DNA of 64,000 nucleotides from Agathobacter sp. (GTDB taxonomy: Bacteria; Bacillota; Clostridia; Lachnospirales; Lachnospiraceae). A program made the position numbers and the translations under genes. Where the stretch lies: contig JALFLB010000031.1 of the NCBI GenBank assembly GCA_022775045.1, forward strand, positions 62,001-126,000. The letters run 5' to 3'. Below the pieces are notes generated by a model. That model was not told where the DNA came from. It worked only from the letters and a program-made list of their open reading frames with translations, and did no database searches. Shown in pieces: positions 1 through 8,145 of the stretch (positions within the stretch are counted from its first letter, which is position 1; each line of letters starts with the position of its first letter).

Positions 1-302
1 TCTTCACACCACATATTGATACCGGTGATTATGTCATTGTTGTCAACGCTGAGAAGATTAAGGTTACTGGTAAGAAGTTAGACCAGAAGGTATATTACCG
101 TCATTCCGGATACGTTGGAGGAATGAAGGAGACAACCCTTAAGGAAATGCTTGCAAAGCATCCGGAGCGCGTAATTGAGAACGCTGTTAAGGGAATGCTT
201 CCAAAGGGACCTTTAGGACGTCAGATGTATACAAAGTTATTTGTATATGCAGGACCGGATCACAAGCATGCAGCACAGAAGCCAGAAGCTTTAACATTCT
301 AA
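1..302 (+). CDS. rplM: 50S ribosomal protein L13 (5' end outside the window)
   Basis: This is the C-terminal 99 codons of ribosomal protein L13, a component of the large ribosomal subunit that is needed early in its assembly. Reading from base 3, the frame gives the family signatures [23 protein letters not shown] and [11 protein letters not shown], and it stops at 300-302. It sits 10 bases before the rpsI ATG at 313, or 16 before the likely GTG at 319, in the standard bacterial rplM-rpsI order, so the two are co-transcribed. The start codon and promoter lie outside the window. Confidence 0.97.
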   Translation, partial: FTPHIDTGDYVIVVNAEKIKVTGKKLDQKVYYRHSGYVGGMKETTLKEMLAKHPERVIENAVKGMLPKGPLGRQMYTKLFVYAGPDHKHAAQKPEALTF

Positions 303-318
303 GAGGAGGTAAATGACA

Positions 319-711
319 GTGGCTAATACAAAGTATTACGGAACAGGAAGAAGAAAATCATCTGTTGCAAGAGTATATTTAGTACCGGGAACAGGTAAGA
401 TTACAATCAATAAAAGAGATATCGATGAGTATTTAGGTCTTGAGACATTAAAGGTAGTTGTTCGTCAGCCGTTAGTTGCTACAGAGAACGTTGACAAGTT
501 TGACGTTTTAGTAAACGTTAAGGGTGGCGGATATTCAGGACAGGCAGGGGCAATCCGTCATGGTATTGCACGTGCGCTCCTTCAGGTAGATGCAGATTAC
601 AGACCGGTTCTTAAGTCTGCTGGATTCTTAACAAGAGATCCACGTATGAAAGAGCGTAAGAAGTATGGTCTCAAAGCCGCACGTCGTGCTCCACAGTTTT
701 CAAAGAGATAA
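319..711 (+). CDS. rpsI: 30S ribosomal protein S9
   Basis: S9 is a small-subunit ribosomal protein whose C-terminal tail reaches the P-site tRNA. The product has the hallmark N-terminal [14 protein letters not shown] and the basic C-terminal end [12 protein letters not shown], ending in the conserved SKR. Two in-frame starts exist. ATG at 313 is only 2 bases after the AGGAGGT ribosome site (304-310), while GTG at 319 is 8 bases away and yields a 130-residue protein starting [10 protein letters not shown], the usual form in the family. I therefore choose GTG 319. It is the last gene of the rplM-rpsI operon and is followed by a strong terminator at 749. Confidence 0.96.
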   Translation: MANTKYYGTGRRKSSVARVYLVPGTGKITINKRDIDEYLGLETLKVVVRQPLVATENVDKFDVLVNVKGGGYSGQAGAIRHGIARALLQVDADYRPVLKSAGFLTRDPRMKERKKYGLKAARRAPQFSKR

Positions 712-748
712 TTTTTTTCGTAGAGAGATATTTTCACGTGTATATCAT

Positions 749-780
749 CCCGGAAGCCATTGGCTTCCGGGTATTTCTAT
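749..780 (+). terminator. Rho-independent terminator after rpsI
   Basis: A perfect 11-bp stem (arms 749-759 and 761-771, CCCGGAAGCC paired with GGCTTCCGGG) is followed by a T-rich tail (TATTTCTAT). It closes the ribosomal protein operon. Confidence 0.85.
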
Positions 781-985
781 CTTGTACCGTGTTTGGTACA
801 TAATTCCCATAGTATTATTAAAAATTGTAGATTGAGTTTATAATTCCATTCTTACCGGACCGTGTTGGAAATAGTCTGTTTTGTAGGACGAAACCAGCCA
901 ATGTGGAAGCTAGACCGTACAAAAGTCAGAATCAGTACGAACAAAATCAGCGAAAGTGAATTCAATGTTCAAAGAAAGGAAAAAA
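781..985. other. Intergenic stretch with no recognised gene
   Basis: No convincing ORF, promoter or RNA gene was seen here. There is a small GTACC/GGTAC inverted repeat at about 784-799. The last bases (about 965-979) contain AATGTTCAAAG before a weak purine-rich ribosome site, loosely like the leader motif found before nrtR at 1401. Confidence 0.4.
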
Positions 986-989
986 ATGT

Positions 990-1136
990 ATGTATGGACT
1001 AAAAGAAATGTTACTAAAAGAGCAGGGAAGGCTTGGAATGCTGTTTTATGCAGATATCTATCAGTTTGAAGATGAACTTCACAGCGAAATAGAAAAGATC
1101 TCCATTATGGAGGGATTGCCGGATTCCTGGACATAA
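990..1136 (+). CDS. Possible small acidic protein, 48 aa
   Basis: This is a short ORF that I do not recognise (starts MYGLKEMLLKEQ, ends GLPDSWT). It is acidic, predicted helical, and contains the segment FEDELHSEIEKISIMEG. The purine-rich AAAGAAAGGA at 971-980 is spaced about 9 bases from ATG 990 and could serve as a ribosome site. Other ATGs at 986 and 994 lie in other frames and give shorter or implausible peptides. It ends 25 bases before the nrtR promoter. Composition looks protein-like, but length and isolation leave real doubt. It may be a genuine small protein or a chance ORF. Confidence 0.35.
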   Translation: MYGLKEMLLKEQGRLGMLFYADIYQFEDELHSEIEKISIMEGLPDSWT

Positions 1137-1161
1137 TAATAATATTTTTTGTGAATACATA

Positions 1162-1221
1162 TTGACAAGGTAGTAAAATGCTACTATAATGCATATATAA
1201 GAAAAAGTAGCAAAATACTAC
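1162..1221 (+). promoter_or_regulatory. nrtR-pncA-pncB promoter with two operator-like palindromes
   Basis: A consensus sigma-A promoter is present: TTGACA at 1162-1167, a 17-bp spacer, and TATAAT at 1185-1190. The palindrome GTAGTAAAATGCTAC occupies 1170-1184, almost the whole spacer. A second copy, GTAGCAAAATACTAC, lies at 1207-1221 just downstream of the expected start site. Both fit GTAGYAAAATRCTAC with GTAG/CTAC arms, and their centres are 37 bp apart. Binding there would block RNA polymerase. The first gene of the operon encodes an NrtR-type regulator, so autoregulation by NrtR is inferred. A leader of about 200 bases follows (1222-1423), in which I see no recognised riboswitch. Confidence 0.75.
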
Positions 1222-1390
1222 TATATATCGCTTGGAACAATAATCTATTTCACGGATGTGTGCAGCAAAGCTTTGCGTAACAGAGAAGATATGCAATAAA
1301 GGGATTTTGCCAAGTTTACTGTGAAAAGTTGATATGTAGCTTGTGATACATCGAAGATGTACCATCGTTGCCAGTACATTTGTAAAGGCA

Positions 1391-1417
1391 TGCATGGGCC
1401 GATGTTCAAAGGAGGAT
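1391..1417 (+). repeat. Leader motif copy 1, before nrtR
   Basis: TGCATGGGCCGATGTTCAAA at 1391-1410 runs directly into the GGAGGA ribosome site of nrtR. Close copies stand before the genes at 13155 and 16844. Confidence 0.6.
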
Positions 1418-1423
1418 GGATCA

Positions 1424-2260
1424 ATGGAAAAAGTAAATAAAGACGGACTTACAGAAGAAGAATTCTTAGCAGCATACAACCCCGGCAATTATGAACGGCC
1501 ATCGGTGACGGTTGATATGATGCTGCTTCGCCTGAAAAAAGATATGTCCTGTCTGCAGATTCTTTTGATTCAGCGGAAGAATCATCCATGCATCGATGAA
1601 TGGGCTCTGCCGGGCGGTTTCATCAATATTGATGAGTCGGCCTATCAGGCTGCGTGCCGGGAGCTGGAGGAAGAGACGGGATTAAAGGATGTTTACCTGG
1701 AGCAGCTTTATACCATGAGTCAGCCGGATCGGGATCCGCGGATGCGGGTGATTGATATAGCATACACAGGGCTTCTGCCATTTCATTATGAGGGGCAGGA
1801 AAAGGCGGGGGATGATGCTAAAGATGCCGCGTGGTTTGATCTTGTTTTTACAGACGAACAGATGCAGTTTACCAATGAACAGAATGGTGTTGCCATCACA
1901 TATAAATTGGAGAAGAAAACTTTTAAGAACGGGGTTTTAAGTATTCAGAATTTCATACCGGTACAGGAAAGTGAGGATGCCCTTGCTTTTGACCATGAGC
2001 AGATTATTTTAGAGGGGCTGATGAGGCTTCGAAATAAAGTGATGTACTGCGATGTGGCGTTTAACCTGATGCCGGAGGAGTTTACGCTGCCGGATTTGCA
2101 GAATGTATATGAGATGATTTTAGGGAAAGATTTATATAAGGCGAATTTTAGGGACAAAATATCGGATAAAGTGGTGAAATCCGGAAGGAAAGCAAAGTCT
2201 GTAACTGGCAAGAGGATTGCGGATTTGTATCGATATAGTATAGAAAATGACAAGTATTGA
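1424..2260 (+). CDS. nrtR: NrtR-type Nudix transcriptional regulator of NAD metabolism
   Basis: The 278-residue protein has an N-terminal Nudix domain (about 25-165) and a C-terminal winged helix (about 195-278), the NrtR architecture. NrtR proteins repress NAD genes and sense ADP-ribose-type metabolites. The Nudix box is intact (G65, E71, R79, E80, E83, E84, G86), so hydrolase activity cannot be excluded, although many NrtR proteins have lost it. The C-terminal end has the typical FTLPDLQNVYE and NFRDK segments. ATG 1424 is chosen because GGAGGA lies at 1411-1416; the frame also opens upstream at 1343 without a ribosome site. It leads an operon with pncA and pncB, which supports the role. 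Confidence 0.88.
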   Translation: MEKVNKDGLTEEEFLAAYNPGNYERPSVTVDMMLLRLKKDMSCLQILLIQRKNHPCIDEWALPGGFINIDESAYQAACRELEEETGLKDVYLEQLYTMSQPDRDPRMRVIDIAYTGLLPFHYEGQEKAGDDAKDAAWFDLVFTDEQMQFTNEQNGVAITYKLEKKTFKNGVLSIQNFIPVQESEDALAFDHEQIILEGLMRLRNKVMYCDVAFNLMPEEFTLPDLQNVYEMILGKDLYKANFRDKISDKVVKSGRKAKSVTGKRIADLYRYSIENDKY

Positions 2261-2423
2261 TTCAGGGCAGATTCATGTGGAGCTGCGTAAAACAGACAGA
2301 GCAAGATTTCTGATTCGTTTCGGTTGGTGGTGAACAGTTATCGCCGCGGATTTTCATGGCGAGGTTCGAATTTATGAGGGTAATAAATAGATACAGATAA
2401 ATGAAAGTGGGAGGAGTAGTGTT

Positions 2424-3008
2424 ATGAGCAATGGAAAATACAAAGTATTGGCAGTGATTGATATGCAGAATGATTTCATCACCGGTTCACTGGGAAATGA
2501 AGCGTGTAAGAATGTGGTGCCGGAGGTGGTGAAGGTGGTTTCAGCCGGTGATTATGATGCCGTTTTTCTCACCCGAGATACCCATGATGACAATTATCTG
2601 CAGACACAGGAGGGAAGAAAGCTTCCGGTGATTCACACACAAAGGGACACCGAAGGATGGCAGATTCAGGAGGATGTGTGGAAGGCTGTCACAGACAATT
2701 ATCGGGACGAACAGATACAGGTGATTGATAAAGGAACATTTGGAAGTGAGAAACTTGCATTGAAGCTGAAAGAGCTGGGACTCGAAAAGGAGGGGGATGG
2801 AACCCTGCAGATTGATTTTGTGGGGGTGTGCACGGATATCTGTGTCATCAATAATGTTTTTCTTGCAAAAGCAGCAGTGCCGGAGGCAACGGTCTGCGTG
2901 ATTGCCGGAGCTTGTGCGGGTGTAACCCCGGCATCCCACCAGATCGCGATTGATGCGATGCGAAACTGTCAGATTGATATCGTTGAGACTGTGTCAGCTT
3001 GTTTATGA
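2424..3008 (+). CDS. pncA: Nicotinamidase (isochorismatase-family cysteine hydrolase)
   Basis: The enzyme is predicted to hydrolyse nicotinamide to nicotinate and ammonia, the first step of NAD salvage. The 194-residue cysteine hydrolase fold shows the catalytic triad D13 (VIDMQNDF), K103 (DKGTFGS) and C140 (TDICV). Likely metal ligands are D52, H54 and H71. Related isochorismatase-fold enzymes act on other amides, but the position between nrtR and pncB makes nicotinamide the most likely substrate. GGGAGGAG precedes the ATG at good spacing. The 163 bases between nrtR and this gene show no terminator, so co-transcription is likely. Confidence 0.88.
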   Translation: MSNGKYKVLAVIDMQNDFITGSLGNEACKNVVPEVVKVVSAGDYDAVFLTRDTHDDNYLQTQEGRKLPVIHTQRDTEGWQIQEDVWKAVTDNYRDEQIQVIDKGTFGSEKLALKLKELGLEKEGDGTLQIDFVGVCTDICVINNVFLAKAAVPEATVCVIAGACAGVTPASHQIAIDAMRNCQIDIVETVSACL

Positions 3009-3046
3009 AAAGTTGAATGAAAGAAATTGAGTAGGAGATCAGAGTT

Positions 3047-4267
3047 ATGAGATTAAACCAGATTATCAAAAGTCTGTTAGAGACAGATATGTATAAAATC
3101 AGCATGGGGCAGGCCATCTATCACCAGTTTAGTGATTACAAGACGACCTGGAGCTTCAAGTGCCGCAACAAGGATGTTTATTTTGCGGAAGAGATGGTAG
3201 AGGAAATCCGACAGCAGATTCAGGCGTACTGTAGTCTGCGATTTACGGAGGAGGAGCTGGCGTACCTGAATGAGATAAAGTGGATGAAGGGCTCTTACAT
3301 AGATTTCCTGCGTCTGTGGCAGCCGCGCTTCGAGGATTTTGAGATTACAACGGATGCAGGGTGTGGCTTATCTATCGAGACAAAAGGAACATGGCTCAAC
3401 ACCTCCATGTACGAAATCCCGACCCTTGCAATTGTAAACGAGGTATATTTTAGGATGGCATATGATTATGATGTGCTGTTTGCAAGCTTTCAGAAGCGCC
3501 TTGCGGAAAAGGTGAATGCATTGAAGGCAGAGGGCGAAGGAGAAAAATATGATATCGGTTCATTCAGTGAGTTTGGTTTGCGAAGAAGATTGTCTGCAGA
3601 GGCACAGGAGCTGGCGGTTAAGACACTTAGTGAAAACAAGTATCGCGATTCCACTTTTGTGGGAACCTCCAATATTTATCTGGCAAAACAATATGGGCTG
3701 ACGCCGGTGGGAACCATGGCTCACGAGTGGATCATGTGTGTGGGTCAGGGAAATCACAAGCACAATCCGGCATACTCCAACTGGTACGCGATGGATGCGT
3801 GGATCAAGGAGTATGGAATCCTAAATGGAGTGGCATTGACGGATGCCATCACCACAGACTGTTTCTTAAGAGATTTCCAGCTGACATATGCCACACTTTT
3901 TTCCGGGGTGCGGCACGACAGTGGGGATCCGTTTGCCTGGGGAGACAAGATGATCCGGCACTATGAGGGGCTTGGGATTGACCCGAAGACCAAGACGCTT
4001 TTGTTCAGCGACAGCCTTGATTTTAAGAAGGCGAGTGAACTCTATGCATACTTCAAGGACCGTGCAAGGGTGGCTTTTGGAATCGGCACTTACATTGCCA
4101 ATGATACGGAGGTGCCGGCGCTGAACATTGTGATGAAGACTACTGCCTGCAACGGAATGGATGTGGCAAAAATTTCAGATGTGGCAGGCAAGGGCATGTG
4201 CAAAAATCCGGAATATGTGAATTATCTGCAGCGGTGTATTGACTGGCGTATGAATAACGACCGTTAG
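3047..4267 (+). CDS. pncB: Nicotinate phosphoribosyltransferase
   Basis: The enzyme converts nicotinate and PRPP to nicotinate mononucleotide, completing the salvage route opened by PncA. The 406-residue length fits the family. Diagnostic segments include SLLETDMYKISM near the N-terminus, the FSEFGLRRR motif around residues 172-180, GTSNIYLA, GTMAHEW and the HDSGDP phosphate-binding region. It begins 38 bases after pncA with a GGAGAT ribosome site. Control is presumably by the NrtR promoter at 1162. No clean terminator is visible after it, although GC-rich inverted repeats lie at about 4285-4350. Confidence 0.95.
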   Translation: MRLNQIIKSLLETDMYKISMGQAIYHQFSDYKTTWSFKCRNKDVYFAEEMVEEIRQQIQAYCSLRFTEEELAYLNEIKWMKGSYIDFLRLWQPRFEDFEITTDAGCGLSIETKGTWLNTSMYEIPTLAIVNEVYFRMAYDYDVLFASFQKRLAEKVNALKAEGEGEKYDIGSFSEFGLRRRLSAEAQELAVKTLSENKYRDSTFVGTSNIYLAKQYGLTPVGTMAHEWIMCVGQGNHKHNPAYSNWYAMDAWIKEYGILNGVALTDAITTDCFLRDFQLTYATLFSGVRHDSGDPFAWGDKMIRHYEGLGIDPKTKTLLFSDSLDFKKASELYAYFKDRARVAFGIGTYIANDTEVPALNIVMKTTACNGMDVAKISDVAGKGMCKNPEYVNYLQRCIDWRMNNDR

Positions 4268-4407
4268 GCATAATATGTTGAATATGTTGCATGCGCATTG
4301 GTTGCGCAGTAACATTTCCATATATGTGAGTGCGCATCATAGGATGTATGCGTTTTAACATCAATTGATAACTGCCACTCAAGTTTGAGGGGCAGAAGCT
4401 TTAATAG

Positions 4408-4704
4408 ATGGTATTGCAGCGGACAATGACATCACTGCAGTTTTTCTTTGTGTGGGCAGGGTTTGATGAGGGGCATGAAGAGTCGGCGGCGTATTATCTG
4501 AATCACACGGTTCCGATTGAGAGTGAGGATGATATTCCTACGGGCAGACGCGCCTGCTATATTCATGTATTCCAGTGCGGAAACTGCACGAACAGGCTGA
4601 TCAGCGTGGTTGATTTTCTGAAAGTCCGGGATCAGTTCGTGGTTAAGGGGGGAGATACCTACCCATATGAAGATTTTAAATCCTATATAGAGACTCGTTC
4701 TTAG
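4408..4704 (+). CDS. Uncharacterised 98-aa protein
   Basis: I do not recognise this family. The protein is soluble-looking, with an aromatic N-terminal strand (LQFFFVWAGF), an acidic middle, and a CGNC pair that could bind metal (FQCGNCTNRL). The start is uncertain. ATG 4408 and ATG 4426 are in frame, and neither has a good ribosome site. A hairpin at 4372-4396 (CTGCC/GGCAG arms) includes the nearest purine-rich GAGGGG. A strong terminator follows at once, which favours a real gene. It could be the last gene of the pncB transcript or an independent unit. Confidence 0.6.
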   Translation: MVLQRTMTSLQFFFVWAGFDEGHEESAAYYLNHTVPIESEDDIPTGRRACYIHVFQCGNCTNRLISVVDFLKVRDQFVVKGGDTYPYEDFKSYIETRS

Positions 4705-4710
4705 TTCTTG

Positions 4711-4760
4711 AAAACGTCCTGCAAATAGCTTTTATGAGTTATTTGCAGGACGTTTTTACG
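4711..4760 (+). terminator. Rho-independent terminator
   Basis: Long arms (AAACGTCCTGCAAAT and ATTTGCAGGACGTTT, about 4712-4726 and 4741-4756) are separated by a 14-base loop. The T run forms part of the 3' arm. Confidence 0.85.
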
Positions 4761-4820
4761 TATTTTTTACATGATGGATACCCGTTTATGGGCTTGTCCT
4801 TTTTCTTAGGATAAGATATT

Positions 4821-4971
4821 ATGAAAGAAAGTATACGAAAAGCGGATCTGCAGGAAATATTTTGAATTTGACGGGAGTCTCAAGTTTTTTATGAAAAATT
4901 TTGCTGCGTGACTCGTAATCAGCATTGTGATGTACAACCTGGCCTTTAAGAAAGTGGGAATGGACAACTGA
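4821..4971 (+). pseudogene. Remnant of a membrane transporter gene, possibly MATE family
   Basis: Two adjoining reading frames look like the start of one protein. MKESIRKADLQEIF is read from 4821 and runs into a stop at 4863. From 4864 another frame reads EFDGSLKFFMKNFAA, a TGA, then LVISIVMYNLAFKKVGMDN and a stop at 4969. The second part resembles a first transmembrane helix with flanks. I think of MATE-type efflux proteins, but that identity is from memory only. The frameshift, the internal stop and the abrupt end 31 bases before the next gene indicate decay. Confidence 0.5.
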
Positions 4972-5002
4972 GAAGCCACCACGAGAAAGAGAGACATATA
5001 AT

Positions 5003-5944
5003 ATGAATGCTCAAATTGTTTTCCAGCAGATGATCGTCATTGTGGCGCTGGTCTGTCTTGGAATCTGGATGTATAAGAGAAACTATATCAATGATGAGCT
5101 GTCGGGAAAGCTTTCCACTATCGTTGTGGACGTGTGTAATCCGCTGCTGTGCATCTCCTGTGCGCTGGATGCGGAAGTTACGGCAAGTCACAGAGATATT
5201 GCCCTGGCAATCGGAATTGCGGCAGTTGTCTATCTGGCACTGATTGTGGGAGGTTTCCTGATTCCCAAAATCTGCCGGACGAAGCAGGAAGAGCAGAAGT
5301 TCTATCACATGATGCTGGTTTATGCAAATACCGGATTTATCGGCATTCCGGTGGCGCGCGCTGTGCTTCCGCCGGAGTCGATGGTTTATATTATCATTTT
5401 CAATATTATGTTCAGCGTGTTCTTCTATTCCCATGGCGTTTTTGTGATGAAATCAGGGCACCCTGCGGATCAGGCGGACACAAAAAGTGGTTTGGCTGTT
5501 GTACTTAGTCCGGGAATTATTTGCAGTCTGCTGACGATACTTATTTTCTGGTTTGACATTTCCCTTCCGGGGATTGTGGCGAATTGTATTCTATACATTG
5601 GAAATGCAACGACATTTTTATCCATGTCATTGCTTGGCTGTTCCTTTGCAACGGCATCCATGAAAGTATTGTTTTCCAATCCGCGCATGTATCTGTTTGT
5701 CCTGATCAAGATGCTTTTGATTCCGCTGGGATTCGGATATCTGATGAGTCTGCTGGGGGTGAATGAGGAGATGATTCAGGCTTTTGTATTGATGCTGGCG
5801 ATGCCGGTGGCAAATATGCCGCTGATGCTGGCGAAGAAAAATGGGGAGGATACGGGGGTGCTGACCCAGGGAATTCTGCTGACAACGCTTTTTACCCCGG
5901 TTACCTTAACGGTTGTTTCTTTTGTACTTGCAATAATAATATAG
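5003..5944 (+). CDS. AEC-family (auxin efflux carrier-like) transporter
   Basis: This 313-residue protein is an integral membrane carrier with about ten hydrophobic segments arranged as two similar halves. The N-terminal stretch with VVDVCNPLLCISCAL and the later NTGFIGIPVARAVLP segment fit the membrane transport protein/AEC family. Bacterial members are thought to export or exchange organic acids or amino acids. The substrate here cannot be told from sequence. A weak AGAGAGA ribosome site precedes ATG 5003. It lies just after the remnant at 4821-4971 and 64 bases before a PilZ gene, without an obvious functional link. Confidence 0.85.
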   Translation: MNAQIVFQQMIVIVALVCLGIWMYKRNYINDELSGKLSTIVVDVCNPLLCISCALDAEVTASHRDIALAIGIAAVVYLALIVGGFLIPKICRTKQEEQKFYHMMLVYANTGFIGIPVARAVLPPESMVYIIIFNIMFSVFFYSHGVFVMKSGHPADQADTKSGLAVVLSPGIICSLLTILIFWFDISLPGIVANCILYIGNATTFLSMSLLGCSFATASMKVLFSNPRMYLFVLIKMLLIPLGFGYLMSLLGVNEEMIQAFVLMLAMPVANMPLMLAKKNGEDTGVLTQGILLTTLFTPVTLTVVSFVLAIII

Positions 5945-6008
5945 ATAGTAAGACGTGAAAAAAATTTGTGGAAATGATGTTTAGAGAGAAAGATACATAG
6001 GGGAAGAT

Positions 6009-6791
6009 ATGCTAATTGGAAATTTAGATCATGATACTAAGGTAACCATCTACGTTACGGATGGAATAAAAGCGGTACAGTTAACGAGTCAGGTGCTGTA
6101 TTTGAGTAAAACGGATTATTTGGTGTGTATGGAAGAAGCAAAAAATCTTGATTATCAGTCTTTTATCGGAATCAAGGTCATAAAGGCTGGGGAACGTATT
6201 GTCAATTTTTCCAGTGAAAATATCACCTGTACCATAACGGCATTAAAAAATTATAAACCATATTCGTGGGATAATGTAAAAATTGTAAGATTGACTCTGC
6301 CGGAACAGGGTACGATACATATGGTATTAAGTAATGATGACAGGAAAACTTTTAACAGGAGAAATGAATACAGGCTATTTCTTGGAGAGGAAGGAATCTG
6401 TCGTTTTGGTGATAGTAATGCGCCTAAAAACGTTATGATCAAAGATGTTTCTTGTTCCGGAGTTGGAATCATGATCAATAAGAGTGACGATATAGAAATA
6501 AAGGCTGGCATGAAAATAGAAGTAGAGTTTTCGCAGACGTGCAAAGACGGAAACCGACAGACCTTCATGTTAACCGGCAAGATTGTACGTTATATTGCCA
6601 TGAACAACAACATGGAAATGATAGGCTGCAAATTGTCAGGGCGTAATCAGGAACTGGTAAAAATGATTTACGAAAAGCAGAGGCAAAACATGACAACGGA
6701 TTATAAGCTGCAGGTAAAAAAAGAGTCAACTAAATCTCTGGTAAAAGGATTTGAGGCATTATACGGACAGAATCCGGAGGAGGAGCCATAA
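6009..6791 (+). CDS. PilZ-domain (YcgR-like) cyclic di-GMP-binding protein
   Basis: This 260-residue protein is predicted to bind cyclic di-GMP. An N-terminal YcgR-like beta domain (about 1-100) precedes a PilZ domain that carries both signature motifs: RxxxR at R118-R122 (RNEYR) and DxSxxG at D146-G151 (DVSCSG). There are no membrane segments, so it should be cytosolic. Relatives slow flagellar motors or control polysaccharide and surface functions. No flagellar gene is nearby, so the target is unknown. A diguanylate cyclase is encoded at 52789, but a link is only conjecture. The ribosome site GGGGAAG lies just before ATG 6009. Confidence 0.85.
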   Translation: MLIGNLDHDTKVTIYVTDGIKAVQLTSQVLYLSKTDYLVCMEEAKNLDYQSFIGIKVIKAGERIVNFSSENITCTITALKNYKPYSWDNVKIVRLTLPEQGTIHMVLSNDDRKTFNRRNEYRLFLGEEGICRFGDSNAPKNVMIKDVSCSGVGIMINKSDDIEIKAGMKIEVEFSQTCKDGNRQTFMLTGKIVRYIAMNNNMEMIGCKLSGRNQELVKMIYEKQRQNMTTDYKLQVKKESTKSLVKGFEALYGQNPEEEP

Positions 6792-6996
6792 ATTTTTTCC
6801 AGTTGTTTTTTAAGGGCTGAACGATTACTCAATACTGATCCTCCTATACCTTTCGTATTGTAATCAAAGATAAAGGGGGATATAATGTGAATAATTACAG
6901 AAAGAAGGATGGAATTACGATATATTCCAGTGTTTGATGAACTGGCAAAGACGCTGAAGGAAAATTGGATGAGGCAGATCAGGAGGATTGGAATAA

Positions 6997-7908
6997 ATGA
7001 GGATGAAAAAGTTTTTTATATGCTGCATAGCGGTCTCACTTTTGCTGGCGGCATTACCTGTCATACAGGTGCAGGCTGCATCATTACAGAAAGGCTTCGA
7101 TGTATCATCTAAGAATGGCGTGGTTGACTGGGAAATGGTGGCAGAAAGTGATATGGATTTTGTCATGCTTCGCACCGGGGAGGGACAGGCGCCGGATGTG
7201 GATGCCCAGTTTGAAGCCAATTATGAGGGGGCGAAGGCCGCCGGCTTAAAGGTCGGTGCCTATCACGTCTGCTGTGTCCGCACGCCGGAAGCAGCCGTGA
7301 AGGAGGCAGAGTATTGTCTGGAGATTCTGGATGGAAGGAAGCTGGATTATCCCCTTGCATACGATATCGAGAAGCAGGGCTGCTTTGCAGACGGGAAAAG
7401 CAATACCACAGCTATAGCAAAAGCCTTCTGCGATGTCATCAAGGATGCCGGGTACACGCCGATGATTTATTCCAGTTCATCTTACCTTAAGGACTACTTT
7501 GACTGGTCAAAGCTTAAGGGCTATAAGGTGTGGGCTGCCTATTACGGGGAAAGCAGACCGAAGCTTCCGGCAGCAGTGGATATCTGGCAGTACACAAGCG
7601 AAGGAAATTTAGAGGGCGCTAACACGGATAAAGGCTGCTGTGATCTGAATTATTCTTATATGGAAGCATCCAGTGTGAAGTTTGTGAAAAACTCCCTTTC
7701 CATGAAAAAGGGAACAACTGCCACTGCAAAGGTAAAACTTAGCCCGGGTGGCTGCACGGATACTGTCAGGTTCAGTTCCTCAAACAAGAAGGTGGTTGTG
7801 GTAAATTCCAATACCGGAAAACTGCGGGCCAAGGCGAAGGGGAAGGCTGTAATCACGGTAAAAACCGGAAGTGGGAAAACTGCAAAAATGAAAGTAGTGG
7901 TGAAATAA
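6997..7908 (+). CDS. Secreted GH25 lysozyme with C-terminal Ig-like domain
   Basis: The protein should cleave the N-acetylmuramoyl bond of peptidoglycan. A signal peptide (about 1-27, cleavage after VQA) is followed by a GH25 domain (about 30-220). That domain has the N-terminal KGFDVSSKNGVVDW signature and the acidic pair in LAYDIEK. A lysine-rich bacterial Ig-like group 2 domain (about 222-303) ends in MKVVVK. That tail resembles the ends of the secreted proteins at 35070, 40493 and 45323 and may mediate wall attachment. AGGAGG at 6981-6986 sets the start at ATG 6997 (ATG 7003 is also possible). It may act in wall remodelling or against competitors. Confidence 0.9.
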   Translation: MRMKKFFICCIAVSLLLAALPVIQVQAASLQKGFDVSSKNGVVDWEMVAESDMDFVMLRTGEGQAPDVDAQFEANYEGAKAAGLKVGAYHVCCVRTPEAAVKEAEYCLEILDGRKLDYPLAYDIEKQGCFADGKSNTTAIAKAFCDVIKDAGYTPMIYSSSSYLKDYFDWSKLKGYKVWAAYYGESRPKLPAAVDIWQYTSEGNLEGANTDKGCCDLNYSYMEASSVKFVKNSLSMKKGTTATAKVKLSPGGCTDTVRFSSSNKKVVVVNSNTGKLRAKAKGKAVITVKTGSGKTAKMKVVVK

Positions 7909-7995
7909 AAGATGATTCCTTTTCTCCCTGATTCCAAACCCATGGTGTTGTCTGTCCGGGTTACCGGAAATCAGAGTATTGTCGGGCTATTATAA

Positions 7996-8145
7996 GGGAT
8001 TGGACAGGTCGTATATTTGTATTACTATGAGGAATTCAGTGTTAAGGAAGTCGCTGAGATGGTAAAGCTTTCGGAGACCGCGGTGCAAACCCGACTGCAG
8101 AGAGCAAGAAAGAAACTAAAGGATCAGTTAGGAGGCAGGAAATGA
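7996..8145 (+). pseudogene. C-terminal remnant of an ECF-type sigma factor
   Basis: The open frame 7996-8145 reads as sigma region 4 of an extracytoplasmic-function sigma factor: VVYLYYYEEFSVKEVAEM, then LSETAVQTRLQRARKKL, a helix-turn-helix for -35 recognition. Regions 2 and 3 are missing. An in-frame stop at 7993 and unrelated sequence lie upstream. The TGA at 8143 overlaps the ATG of the next gene (ATGA), the usual sigma/anti-sigma coupling. The N-terminal part appears to have been deleted. With no start codon or ribosome site it is probably not expressed. Confidence 0.75.

Noticed and set aside
1191..1423. Possible riboswitch or T-box in the long nrtR leader
   Set aside because: I found no conserved T-box, NAD-type or other known riboswitch core and no terminator before the start codon; only the recurring leader motif stands out.
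6909..7112. A 67-codon ORF before and overlapping the GH25 gene
   Set aside because: It has no properly spaced ribosome site, overlaps the signal peptide region in another frame and resembles nothing known.
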